Shown piece by piece: positions 12,306-23,900 of a stretch of DNA of 64,000 bases. A program made the translations under genes and the position numbers. The first letter of the stretch is position 1; each line of letters starts with the position of its first letter. Under the pieces are notes generated by a model that made no database searches, was not told the DNA's origin, and saw only the letters and a list, made by a program, of their open reading frames with translations. The DNA is from Batrachochytrium dendrobatidis JAM81 (Eukaryota; Chytridiomycota; Chytridiomycetes; Rhizophydiales): contig NW_006281103.1 of assembly GCF_000203795.2 (NCBI RefSeq), positions 325,224-389,223 of the forward strand, in the 5' to 3' direction.

Positions 12306-13128
12306 ACATTACATAGATCGTATTTCAAGAGTAACGGTGTTAGAGTTCTGAGTAGCTGGTATCATTGTGTCAAGATTAGATTAATGACACGACTTGCAAA
12401 AATGTAGCCTTACAAATTAGTGTCGAGCCAATTACAACCAACTTACACATTCTTGATGTATACCAAATCCGACATGAGTATATATAGTGTAAGGTACAGG
12501 GCTGGAATGGCTGTTGGGTAACTTGTTGTGCAGTTACTCGAGAATACAAGTCTGTGGTGAATACAATAAAGTGAACGCGAGTAGTATGAATTATCAAATC
12601 AGAAAAACCTTGTATCCAAAATTAAACCTGTGGTATGAGTATCCAATCAAGTTTTAAATGATTGAATTTGTCTATATCCAATCAAGTTTGACTACATAGG
12701 ATCGAGTTTGGGATTGAATGCATTGACTTGAATTTGTAAGTACTTGCCACGAGGATACATTGGATTCAAACCAGAAACAATGCAATTGATATAAATGGAT
12801 GGTCTGCACTTTGTTCCAGTATCAATTACTTGACAATGAACGAGTTGATGCTGATCTTTATCAACTCGGGATATTCGCGTCTTTAAAATGCTTCCAAACG
12901 CTTGAAGTTGCTCTTGAAGCAGTGAGCATAAAGTTGCTAGTATTTGGAGCCAGTCATTATGGGATATACAAAAAACATGTATGTTGATATATTCTGTCAG
13001 ATACTAATGACACCTTGTAAAAGTATCGGGTGATATTTTTCGTTTGTAATTCAGATATCAGCTCAACTATAAGAGCTGAATGCACTCGTATCTGAATGCA
13101 AGCTGAATGCAGGTTGAATACTAATTTA
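12306..13128. promoter_or_regulatory. Shared divergent promoter region of the two permeases
   Basis: About 820 bp separate the two start codons. It contains a 15-bp direct repeat, TATCCAATCAAGTTT, at 12640-12654 and 12675-12689. An imperfect palindrome, ATTCAGATA..AGCTC / GAGCT..TATCTGAAT, spans 13049-13097. Three copies of CTGAATGCA lie in 13076-13111, ending about 18 bp before the paralog B ATG. These may be operators or leader structures; that role is inferred from position. Confidence 0.45.
13049..13111. repeat. Palindrome plus three CTGAATGCA repeats before paralog B
   Basis: ATTCAGATA (13049-13057) is the reverse complement of TATCTGAAT (13089-13097). Inside it AGCTC and GAGCT also pair. 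CTGAATGCA occurs three times, the last two only a few bases apart. In RNA this could fold as a hairpin in the 5' leader. Confidence 0.55.
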
Positions 13129-16100
13129 ATGATATTGATACATAGTGGGTATATAGGCAGCGTTAGTTTGCTACTAACCAGTATTACTGGACCAGGCAGG
13201 TTTCATAATTTTAATGCATCTCGAATCATCTGAATCAAACTCATAAACTGTGCTAACAAATACTGGTTCTGGGTTGTTTCCACACTGCGATGCTTGTTAA
13301 TTTATAAACGACTAGGCATTGTGATTATTCCAACGATTTTTCAAAATGCAGGATGGCTCATGTAAATCTAGTCAATATTTCCAACTTGGGTTGAATCTTG
13401 TGTTCAAGATATTGCATTCTAATATCAGTGTATACGGTTTTGTTGAATTCATTGCAGTCCTGTCCTGGCGTTCATCTTTATAGGCGTTTTGGCTGGGTTT
13501 GCATGTCTATTTATCATAGAGGCATGTTCGATATTTCCAGGAAACGACCGATTTCAGGTAACCCATTGATAGTCAATGAAACACCCTATTCGAGTGTGGT
13601 ACAGCAATTCATCCATTTCAAGATAGTCTGACAGAGTAACTAACGACATGAGCTGATTGTAATATAAATGTTGTGTAGAGAAATATTGAATTCACTGTTT
13701 TGGTTCATCAGTTTTACGGACGCAATTGGTACTACGCCATGATTTTTATTCTATATGGATCACTACAGAGTACCAACATTGCTTCTATTATTGGATGTGC
13801 TCAGGTTGGAATCTTGATTTTCAAATAACGATATTGGTTTGGATGTGCTGTCAAACAGACATTATGAATTTGCTTATCTGAATACTTGTTGCTCTGTATG
13901 CATGCAGGTGTTTGATAATATTTTTATTCGATTTTTTGGCATAACATGCGGGTATGGAATTACACCGCTCAATGGATTGATCTGTGTTTATTCTTCAGGA
14001 GTTGAAAACTCGCCATTTGGTGATAATTACATGCTCGGGACGTTTGGCTACATTGTAAAAATACATGCTTGATGAGATTGTTGGTTTTTGATGGTCCGAT
14101 ACTTACTGATTCTAGTGTACCACTTTGACACCGCTTGTCTTGATATACGATCTGTTCGTATTGATGATCTAGCTTACTGCCATGTTTATCATTCCACTTA
14201 CACGCATTGATCTAAACGATAACGTTATTCTGCAACTCAGTAAGATCTGAATTGTATATTGTCACACGAATTATGGCTATATTTTACAGGACTCGTACTG
14301 ATACGAATCGATATAGTTTCATGCGTGTATACTGTTTTGTTTTTAGGAACATTGATTATCCAGAGCTCATTGGATGGACTTCATAAAGAAAATCTGCCCA
14401 TGATTGGATCATCTCAAAGCGGTACAATTGGAAGTGTGTTGTTTAATTTTGGTAGGTTGATTTCATCTCATGTCAGGCAATGTTGTGTCATGTTTTAATG
14501 CCAACGTGTACACATTTTTATTATGATAGCAATGGCGAATGAAATCCCATCTTGGGTAAATATAGCTGTACGTAATAGTTTGGGATAAACAACGGTTAGC
14601 ATCTGGCTGTATATGAAGCTACTAATCCAAAATATTGCATCAAATGTTAGCATCCACGCGTTTCAATCCACAAAAGTATTTGGGTGTCTATTATACTTGC
14701 ATGCACTTTTTACATTCTTGTTGGTATATTTGGTATGAAAAGTCAATAGTATGCGATATATACTGTTCACATTGCCGGTTTCAATCAATATGGATATGAC
14801 TGCAATGGATACTAAACAAGTAACATGGTATGCATTGATACTCTAGGCTCACTTGGATTCCATACAGATGCAAACACAAATTTGTTGCAAGCAATGTACA
14901 ATGACTCTGCACTTTCGACATCGAGCTTAGGATGGTTGTTTTTCATGTATCTATTTTTCCCAGTGATGACCTATGCCACGTCTATTCCAGTCGCCATGCT
15001 TGTTGTCAAGATTAATTTTCTTGCTGCGGGTCTTTGTTCGTCAGGTAATTCACGATTGGGTTGCTGTTTTTGAGAGTTTATGTGCAATCAAGATGTGCAT
15101 TGATAGTATATGCATTTAGAGATCTAAATACCAATTTACAATACATGTTTGTGACGATATAGGGATGGCAACATTTTGGGCAGTAATAGCTCCATTTATA
15201 ATTGGAATCCCATTTCAAACTGGAAGTTTGATTGTGCCGTTTGGAATCTGGACAAGCGTGACGTTTCAAGCCATTTGCAACTTTTTTGTACCATTTCTGA
15301 TATTTATGTTTATGAACAAGAGAAACACAGTTATGGCGCAGTCAGTAATCGACGAGGTAAGCATGTTGATGATGGAGTGTGGACAATCTAGCTGAGATTC
15401 AAACATGTTCTGTGTTGATTGTTTGGAGCATTATTGATCGTCTAGTATCACCCAACTGACAATTTTGACACGAGACTGTTTTGTAAATAGTTGGAGTTTC
15501 TTGATATTACTGCTGGAATCAAAAAGGGGTTTACTGACGAGGAGGATGAGTTTGATTACATTTATCACCTGCCACATGCAAATCAGGACAGGATTATCAG
15601 ACGAAATCCATTTAAAAAACAAACTGATCATGATAGATTAGAAAGGGGAAAATCGATTGGGGAACTATCGGTTGCATCCAAACACTCGATCAAACAAATC
15701 AGAAGTATGCTTGATCCAAATGCCAGTCATCGATTGGGACTGCGTGCAAGTCATCCTCGCCATTCAGATGGATTGACGGGATTGAATGCTTCTGGAGTAG
15801 GCACATCACGCATATCATTAAACACACAGAACCTAGACGTCATGACAGCAAGTCGTATGGGATCAACATCCAATCTTGGATCATCCATGGCAGCAAGTCA
15901 GTTCAATACATATGGATATGGATCTTTTGCTGAATCGTCAACCAAAGGAACACGGAGTAGTGGATCTGAGGTCAAGTCGCGCGTAGCTGGTTTATACAAT
16001 CGAAACAGATCTAACCATGTCGAACTTTCGCAAAGTTTTGGAGAAAGTAAAATGTCAGAATCATATAGTGATGCATTTGGATTGCTTGATTTAGGAGAGA

Positions 16101-16246
16101 TTTCCATGGAGGGGTATTCTCCATTTAGAGCCTTGCCGTCATGGCTGACTATTTATGTACGATCCAAATGGATTGCAATCTTTGGACTAATATGTATGGT
16201 GCTGATGATTGCACAAGTTGTTTGGTCAAGTGTTGTTGGATTGTAA
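13129..16246 (+). CDS. AAAP-type multi-pass permease, paralog B
   Basis: Paralog of the divergent gene A; transport substrate unknown. I read: MILIHSGYIGSVSLLLTSIT + GPG (13129-13195, GC donor), IVIIPTIFQNAGWLM (from 13316), PVLAFIFIGVLAGFACLF..SIFPGNDRFQ (about 13457-13557), RNIEFTVLVHQFYGRNWYYA (about 13678-13807), VFDNIFIRFFGITCGYGITP..YMLGTFGYI (about 13909-14055), LTAMFIIPLTRIDLNDN (about 14172-14240), then NLPMIGSSQSGTIGSVLFNF (to about 14451), MANEIPSWVNIA, HPRVSIHKSIWVSIILACTF, GSLGFHTDANTNLLQAMYND..TSIPVAMLVVKINFLA (about 14846-15042), MATFWAVIAPFIIGIPFQTG (about 15163-15356) and the tail exon from 15489. The tail starts EFLDITAGIKK and DEEDEFDYIYHLPHA, is Ser/Gly-rich, and ends in a final hydrophobic helix before the stop. 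Eleven or so membrane segments are expected. The start is the only in-frame ATG in exon 1, and exon 1 aligns with exon 1 of paralog A. Confidence 0.8.
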
Positions 16247-16650
16247 TTGTATCAGATGATGCAATTGAAAATGGACTGCAATATTCTATATTTAAATCAT
16301 TGAATACATCACAACAACAGTAGTGACTTGATAACTGAACAAATAAACACGCTGTTGATTTGATAACTGGTGTTGATTGATTGGTGGTAGAGTTGACTGA
16401 ATCGTAAACTTTAAACATTACCCAACACTGAGTCAGACTTGCTGCAACGTGACACATTAGTCTATATCACATACAGTATTGGTTGAAACTGATGCATTGA
16501 CTGCATTGATACAGTCATTCAATAAATAATTAAAGAACAATGATTGAATATGACTTTGGAATGCCAACTAATAGAACGCGTCTCGTTCGATTAAACTCGC
16601 AAGTACTACCAAGCTCGCAAGTTTCCCAGAATTAAACCAACATATATAGT
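16247..16650. other. Spacer with short repeat before the zinc-finger gene
   Basis: No gene seen. A 9-bp direct repeat, CTCGCAAGT, occurs at 16596-16604 and 16614-16622, 30-55 bp before the next ATG, and may be a promoter element. Confidence 0.35.
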
Positions 16651-16865
16651 ATGATTTCATCTGGATGTGTTAGCACACCAGGCTCAGCAAGTGCCTTTCG
16701 TCTATGTCACATATGCGGTATTGCATACTCCAAGGCTTCGTTGCCTGCTCATCAAAAAAGGTAAAGTTTATCATGAACCAAACTCGTTTGAATCAATGCA
16801 GTTGTCACAAAAATAGACATGTCTTGTATCCAAATGTCAATACTGCATTTAAAATATACGCATAA
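16651..16865 (+). CDS. Small C2HC-type zinc-finger protein
   Basis: Two exons, 16651-16760 and 16802-16865, join through GTAAAG and TGCAG to give a protein of about 58 residues. It contains CHICGIAYSKASLPAHQKSC, which fits the C-x2-C-x12-H-x3-C spacing of the C2HC zinc finger found in ZC2HC1/FAM164-like proteins (the LPAHQKSC end is characteristic). The His-to-Cys spacing is created only by this splice, which supports the model. The rest is basic and ends FKIYA. Function is unknown, and a longer isoform with additional exons cannot be excluded. Confidence 0.5.
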
Positions 16866-16987
16866 TTGTTATTACTGCCTCAACTACATGTTCAATATAT
16901 AGCGTTTATTGTGTGTCAAGATGATTGATTGGTAAAAAATGCATATTTATAATCTATAAAACATACTAGATGATACATACGCCGATT

Positions 16988-19347
16988 TTAAAATTGATTT
17001 GATAACTGTTTTCTTTCAAGAGCTTTGCGAATATAAGTAAATAATGACCATGATGTCGACTTTCTTTTTGAAAATGCATCTCGATGAAAGTTTGAAATCA
17101 TATTGAATAAGTATGCTATTAGAAACAATTGAATAAATTAATTCAAGCATGTCAGCAAAAGCGTATGCAATACTAAGCAAGTTTACATTAAATGTAAGGA
17201 TTGTATTTCTATACTTACCAACAGATACATTGTTTAAGCGTAGTTCAGTCAAAATTTGGATTAGATCTTGAGCAAATTCAGTTTTGTTAAAGGGCAAGTA
17301 AATGATATCTCGAGAAGCAACTGATGCAGCCATGACTTGAATCAAACTTTTTAATTCAAGACTGCCATTAAATGCACCACAACCTAGATATGCAATATAC
17401 ATTTAAATAAATATATGAATAAAACAAATGGTGTTTGAAAAACAGCAAAACTAAAATAACACACCCCAGTTTCCTGTATTTATATTTTACACAAATGACA
17501 ACAATTACAATTAGAACAGCTTATTTTAAAATTACACGTCAGTTTAAAGCATTTGCTTGAAGCATACCAGTTGAAATAGCAGAAGATGTAGGTATAGTGC
17601 TAACAGGAGATCCTTGAAAGGCAATATATGCTTTCCCAAGTTCTCTTGAAACAGCTCGTTGACTGTATTCAAATTCACTATTTCTATAATTAAATTTGAG
17701 TGCATCCATAGCAACAAATTCGCGCTTTCGACGACCATGTTCATCTCTATCATTATTGCAAAAGTTGATCAGTCTTGTGATGCAAGCAATTGATACTAAT
17801 CATATACACGTGCCTGAATGACATTTACCTAGCTACAGTATCGATGTGCGGTCCAGCCCAGCCAAGTGTTTGAGCGTATCCGCTATAGTTGGAATACCTT
17901 TCTATGCCAATCATGTAAAGCGTTTCATTGCTTTGCAAACATTCCGTGATTATACATGATGCAATAAGCTCGGGCATAATCAAAAACAAAATCTCTTCTT
18001 GAACTGCACCCTGTTTTTAAGAGTATAAATGATTTGTTTTAGAATATGCATAAATATGGTATGCAAATGAAAACACAGTAGTAGCCTGCTTACTGATGAC
18101 AAAACACCGCCGCCAATGTATTTATTGGCAAAATCAGCCTGGGAGGTGCCATGTATGTCTTCTATACGGTCGAATTGCAGTTCCAATTTTCTTAAAGTAG
18201 TAAATGTATGGGCTGGCCAGTCTGGCATATTGCATTTTGAAACAACAGATCTATGAAAAGTAATCTTTCCATCGAGGGTTTCTTTTTCTATATTCAATTA
18301 AAAGTCAGATATGACTAGTGATTAGCAATTAAATGTATTCACTTTACCTTTTTTTAACATTACTCGTTCAAAGTAATGAAAAATAAATTGTATTTTAGGA
18401 CAGTATTCACTTGCTTGTGAATTGTAGATTCGGTAGAAATTAATATTTGGATAGTTTACTTTGCGTTGATGATTATCGAATAGACACAGAAACGCGCATG
18501 CCAGAAGAGATGCAACCTAGAAACATATTAACATTCAAGTATATGTTGACATCAAATAAGAATGAAACTTGGATACAAACCTGAAGCTGAGTTAAAGTAA
18601 TACAACGATTGATACCACTAGGTAGCTTGGATAATCCGTGAGGAAATAGAGTGGGTAATTCTAGTGCTAGCCAGGCAATGAATGGAACTACTTTAAGTAG
18701 ATAGTTTGAGTTTTGTTTTAAAAGAAACTCTTGCAATACATTATGCCCAAAAAGGGGAGGAGAGTTTGCAGCAATAATGTCGATTAATAAATCTAATCTA
18801 GGAGCAACAGCGAGTTTTGCAGTCAAGTCTAGTTGTCGTGATAGGCGGTGATAATTGTAGATTTTAGCAAAATGAAATACAGTTTGGGATGCATGTGCTG
18901 GTAGTTGATTAGGAGCGACTATAATGGGTAAAATGACTGCATCGTTGGTGGATAGATTGATTTTCTAATGAGTAGCGATATAATAGCAAAAACATCAATA
19001 CTCGGATCAACGAATAAAAGGACATTAATATCTGGCAGTGAATGAATTACATTGGAATAGTCGTCGACTTTAGTGTGAGGATCATCACTGCTGTCTGAAG
19101 TTTCATTACTGACATTCATGATGACATTGCTGTCATGACTAATAGCTGAAGTTGCCAATGTAGTATTGTTGGTCGAGTGATTGCCAGTCTGTGAAGTTGG
19201 CCCAGCAGATTGATTCTTGACTGTCCACATGTCTGTCAACTTTCTCTGAATGTATTGCTTCTGTTGCAACGGTGCTTTCCCTTTATATGAATCCATAGTT
19301 GTTATCAGCTCAGTAAATTCCTGATATCCTGTCAAGATATTGTCCAA
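16988..19347 (-). CDS. PARG: Poly(ADP-ribose) glycohydrolase
   Basis: This enzyme removes poly(ADP-ribose) chains from proteins after PARP action. The spliced minus strand has about eight exons. The first (from 19347) encodes a helical and Ser/Thr-rich N-terminus. Next come LLKVVPFIAWLALELPTLFP, ITLTQLQ joined to VASLLACAFLCLFDN, and YPNINFYRIYN. Then GKITFHRSVV and DWPAHT precede the catalytic signature: ADFANKYIGGGVLSS is joined across an intron (about 18011-18095) to GAVQEEILFLIMPELIAS. The GGG and tandem Glu of QEE are intact. Downstream are IERYSNYSGYA, FVAMDALKFNYR, and NWGCGAFNGSLELKSLIQ with AASVASRDIIYLPF. The last exon adds AYLFNMISNFHRDAF and stops at 16988-16990. The order and spacing match animal-type PARG, a family absent from common yeasts. 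Confidence 0.93.
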
Positions 19348-19705
19348 CTTTCATAATGTTGAATTTTCCAGCTTATACTTTGGTGTAGAGTATTCTTGAA
19401 CTCATTACACTAAAGTATATTATAATATCATATTATTTTGAATTGAGTAAAAGTAGAAACAATCAATCGATATAGCTGAATCTAACAATTGATTCGAGTT
19501 TATTTTGTGCTCTATTTTACGTGAATCCAACTGCAATGGAATCTCGAAGCAGTATTTAGGTCATCTAAATGCTATTTAGTTTTGATCATGTCAATGGTGC
19601 GTGAAACAGTATTTGAATATTTCAGGTTTGTACAATCGTTTATTGATGAAGATTATAAGTCAATGATAGACTACATTCTGTTCAATATGGCCGAGCAACA
19701 CGCAC
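19348..19705. other. Spacer between PARG and CCDC97
   Basis: PARG start and CCDC97 stop are 358 bp apart, both genes on the minus strand. The AT-rich stretch should hold the PARG promoter; no distinct motif was identified. Confidence 0.4.
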
Positions 19706-20869
19706 TCAGTTACTTGGATCTTCACTATCAAAATATCGATCCTCTGCATCTAATGCTAGAATATCAAAATCATCGTACTCTTCACAATTGTCCACTATGG
19801 AGTAATCAAAATCCTATATTTTGAACAAAGTTATAAATTAGTTTCAGTTTCAAGTATCAGCATTTACATTTAAACAATCAAGCCTTACATCTAAGCCATC
19901 CACAAATCGCTCATGCATAATTCGGTTAAATTCCACTTCCAACAAGTCAATTTGCTCTTTGGTGGTATTATTATCGTCGAGTTCAACCTGGAGCTGATCA
20001 GTAGATTCACCAGAAATTGCATTGTCATTTGATTCGATTTCTGATTTAGGTCTAGGATGTGCAGTAAACTCTGATTGATCCTCGTTATCGTCTGAATCAG
20101 TATCATACTCGACAATATCCTCGTCTTTGTCGCTGTTTCTTGATACACTCGTGTTTTTCAAAAAGCTACTATTGTCCCCATAACTGCGTTTTCCAATTGA
20201 TTCCAAAAACATTGCATTGTCTACATCATGAAAAATACGATCCACCAATCGCATATCTGATGGAAATTCTGCATGCATTTGTTCAGTAGTTATGAATTGC
20301 CCAATATATTCTTGATAAATGATGGGCTCTCTATCTCGCATTGCATGGATAGAGAAATAATCATCGTTGCGATCAAGTAAGAGTTTCAAGTATTTGAATC
20401 GACGATTTCGTACCAACTTTGCTGTATCTGAATGCTGATTAGATACTGGCTGATGAATAAAAAGCGACTTTTTTAAACGATCAAGATGGAATGTGATTTC
20501 GTAGTCTGTTTCATCTGTTGGAAATGACTGGATCAAATCTGCAGTCAGAAACTTGCCCCATTTTTCTATAAAGTGTATTGAAAAAGTACATGCTTAGTAT
20601 ATGGACTCCAACCAACATTCTGCTTCAAATGTGTTTACAACTGATGGCGGATTACCAAGAAAAAGTGCTGGATCCTTATAAAGTGTGTTGGTGAGAATCT
20701 GTTCAGATTCATCTCGATTGATTGCAACTTGTCCGATATTGACTGGTCGCAATTCAAAGTGTTTCAATGACAGCAGGTAGTTTACTATCCGATCATTATA
20801 GCTGTCCAGTTGCTCATCTGTTGCTGCATGCACGTCAGCAATGTGTTCTGTTGTGCGTGGCATTGACAA
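19706..20869 (-). CDS. CCDC97: CCDC97-like protein (DUF2052)
   Basis: Three exons on the minus strand. The first (20869 to about 20608) ends ECWLE and joins the second to give ECWLEKWGKFLTADL. The donor there looks noncanonical (GTCCAT) and the intron is only about 50 bp. The second exon carries the family core: RNRRFKYLKLLLDRNDDYFS, HAMRDREPIIYQEYIGQFIT and an acidic stretch, ending VDGLD. The third exon (about 19816-19706) reads DFDYSIVDNCEEYDDFDILA and ends SEDPSN. The core RNRRxxxL..DDYFS..MRxREPxxYxxYIGQ and the acidic EEYDD..LD C-terminus are hallmarks of CCDC97, a protein reported with splicing (SF3B) factors in animals. It shares a 120-bp divergent promoter with the next gene. Confidence 0.85.
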
Positions 20870-20989
20870 ATTTTGGGCAAATTAAAAAAATGAATTACAA
20901 TCAAATCTGTAAATTTTGGGCCAATTTGAATTTTAGCCAAATATTAATTGGGTTCAGTCGTTCACGAACATTGTTGCACGTTCAATTAG
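20870..20989. promoter_or_regulatory. 120-bp bidirectional promoter between CCDC97 and the SCLT1-like gene
   Basis: The two start codons face away from each other across about 120 bp, so both promoters must lie here or overlap the genes. The stretch contains a near-repeat TTTTGGGCAAATTAA / TTTTGGGCCAATTTG (20872-20886 and 20914-20928). A regulatory role for this repeat is inferred. Confidence 0.45.
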
Positions 20990-23900
20990 ATGGCATCCAA
21001 CATGTGTTCCAAGGTCACTGGAGAAATGGTATTTAAGGATACTGACGACTTGGAGTCTCCTTCACGTCGCAAAAACCCTCCACATATGCATCAATTGGCT
21101 CAAATTCCAGAACTTAAAGGCAAGCTTAGACTATTATATATACTGACCATAAACCATCATGGTCATGTCTGCAGCTTGGAATTATTCCTTGTATATTTGT
21201 GAATGCTGTTCAACTGACATGCTTATTTTTAGCCATGAGACATCAGGCGTCTATGGGTCTGTTTAATGGAAAAGTATGTCCTTGAATGTCATCTTTGTAC
21301 AATTGAATCTGGCTTGAAACATTGTCTTGCACGCCAGATAATACGAGTTTCGCGTTAGCATAATCAAGATACTTCAATGGCTCATCTAATCAATTTAAAC
21401 CCCTAAATTCTTTGCAATATAGAATTCGCTTAAAAGTACACATACGCTATCTAAATCGGACAAGGATTTATCCGGAAATGCTGATCCATCCAATATGACT
21501 CCATCCATGTCCTTTATTTCAAAAATTGTAAGCCATCATAAACTCTTGCAGCTGCACAAAGTGGTACTAATAGATTTATAAAACAATAGAGTGATTTATC
21601 AATCCCACAACCCGAACAGCCACTGCCTGCTGCTCCTGTTTTACCAACTACCGCATCGATTTTACATACAAATACCGAGGCTCCGCCAAGTTTATACAGG
21701 TGAGTTTAAATTTAACTTGCGCGGGTTTAAAGTATATTATTTTACAAAATAACTACAACTTCAATAGCAAAATAGGTCTAAAGAAAGACTTCATGATTTA
21801 GCCAAACTGGAGCATGAAGAATGGTAATAGCCGTACCAAATGCCTTTTAATAGTTATTTACCAAGACCATCGTGTTGACATTTGAAATGACATGCTAATC
21901 AACTCAACAGGAAAGAAAATCAAAACAGAATTGGATCGTTGATAGCTGAAAACGATCATCTGCTTCAACAAAACCGTCAAACTGAACATGAAGCTAACAT
22001 GCTAAAAAATCAAGTTGCTCAATATAGTCGCACAGGCAAGTTATTGCCACGCTTGCTTATACCATCAATTAAATATCACTGATATATTTTTACTACTGGA
22101 ATAACCAATCTAGTCAATACACATGTAATGCAACTTGATGAAGCCAAAGAACATACAAAATCCTTGGAGGCAATCATAGCTCAACTAAAAGCTACACAAA
22201 CATCTCTTGAAGAAGAAGTGCGACAAAGTAGTACTGAAACAGCGCACTCGCAAGCAAATATTGAATCACTGCAAACACAGATTCAAAAAAAAAGAGGAGA
22301 AATCAACATGGCTGAATTAAAGATATCTGATTTGAAAAAGTATGTGTTGGTAAATGTTTCAATAGAGTTGTTGTATCAACAGTTTACTGATCCAATTCAC
22401 TTTGTCATGGTATATTAAGAGCCGTGACAGATATCACTGATCGATATCAGATGCACATTAAAGAGTCAGCAGAACATGCCAATCTTGAGCGTGAGCTTGT
22501 CAATGAGATTAAAATCAAGGCTGAATCTATTCAAGGTAGATTCGTTTAATCACAACTTTATTGATCAGACTAATTCATTTTCATCATGATGATACATAAT
22601 ACACTTTTTAAGAATACCAAGCACGTGTGAAGCAACATGAAAAGCAAATCGATCAAATGAAACAAGAGATTTCGAATAAAACAAGCATCAATAAAAAACT
22701 TGAAAAGAAAATAGAAGAAATGGAGCGTGCCGAGCTGATTTCAATAGAAAACTGCCAGCGGCAAACTCAAGAGGTAAGTTCAAGTATATTTTTGTAATCT
22801 AACAAATATGCTCATTAAATATATATTGTGAATCAGATGGAAGAGTTTTGTTTTGAACGTGACAAGGCTTTAAAAAGAGAGGCACAATTACAAGTTGAAG
22901 TCGCATCACTTTCCAAAAAACTTGACGATATGCCAGCAAAATACGCCGAAAAAAACGAAATAACCATTCAATTGTAAGTAAAACTGTACATTAGCTTAAT
23001 CAAATACATTTGATCTGAAGTGTTGATACATTTATGAATAGAATTCGTGGGCAATTCAATGTAGATAGACGTAAATTTTTAGATGAAACATCCAAGCTGG
23101 AAACGTTGTGTGCAACTTTACAGGTAAATCGTCAATATATTTCAGTTTAATACAAGTTGAAACTAATTGCTTTACATATTTGGTCAATCAAGGCTCAAAG
23201 TGAGCGAGCAATTCGTGAAAAAAGGTAAAGTGCATTGAATTTTGCTAAAAAACAATCAGACTGTTTATATCTGCATTATATTTTTAAATCATTGGTACAG
23301 AGCGGCAGAAAGCGAGCTTGATAGACTGACACGCCACATTCCCGCCGAAGCAGATCGACTAAGCATGCTTGTTGAAGAGGTGCATGCCAAACTTCGTATA
23401 TCAGAGCGTGAGCGTGTAGAAGCTCTTCATAAAGTTGAAAGGTAATGCAATTCATATTTTGATTTTAAAGCGCACATGCTTATTTTGTTTTTTAGTATTC
23501 ATCAAAATATGACAAGAGAAAGCAACAACTATGAAGTCGAAAGATCTCAACTTGCAGCAAGCTCTGAAGAAGCGTATCGAAGGTTGCGCAAAGTAGAGCA
23601 CGATTTGCAAGAGGCCAAAGTGAGTTTTATCACATTAGATTGCTAATTTCTAATTTTAAAACGCTACTTTATTGAATTTATAAATTTATTTTAATGGAAT
23701 AATATAGAATGATCAAATTTCAATGCTTAGTAAGATCGCCACATTAGAACATGAGAAAAAGTCGGAATTGGAAGCAAAAACCAAAAAGCAAGTCGCACAC
23801 GACGCAGCAGTGGCATCTCTTGTAGCCAAAAAGGAATCCATTCAATCTGAACTTGGAACTAAATTAGAACAAGTAACTGAAGCGCATTCCAAAACGTGTC

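Noticed and set aside
13200..13201. GT dinucleotide four bases after the proposed GC donor
   Set aside because: Using it adds GCAG to the exon and breaks the reading frame, whereas the GC donor restores a sequence homologous to paralog A. Kept as an alternative to test.
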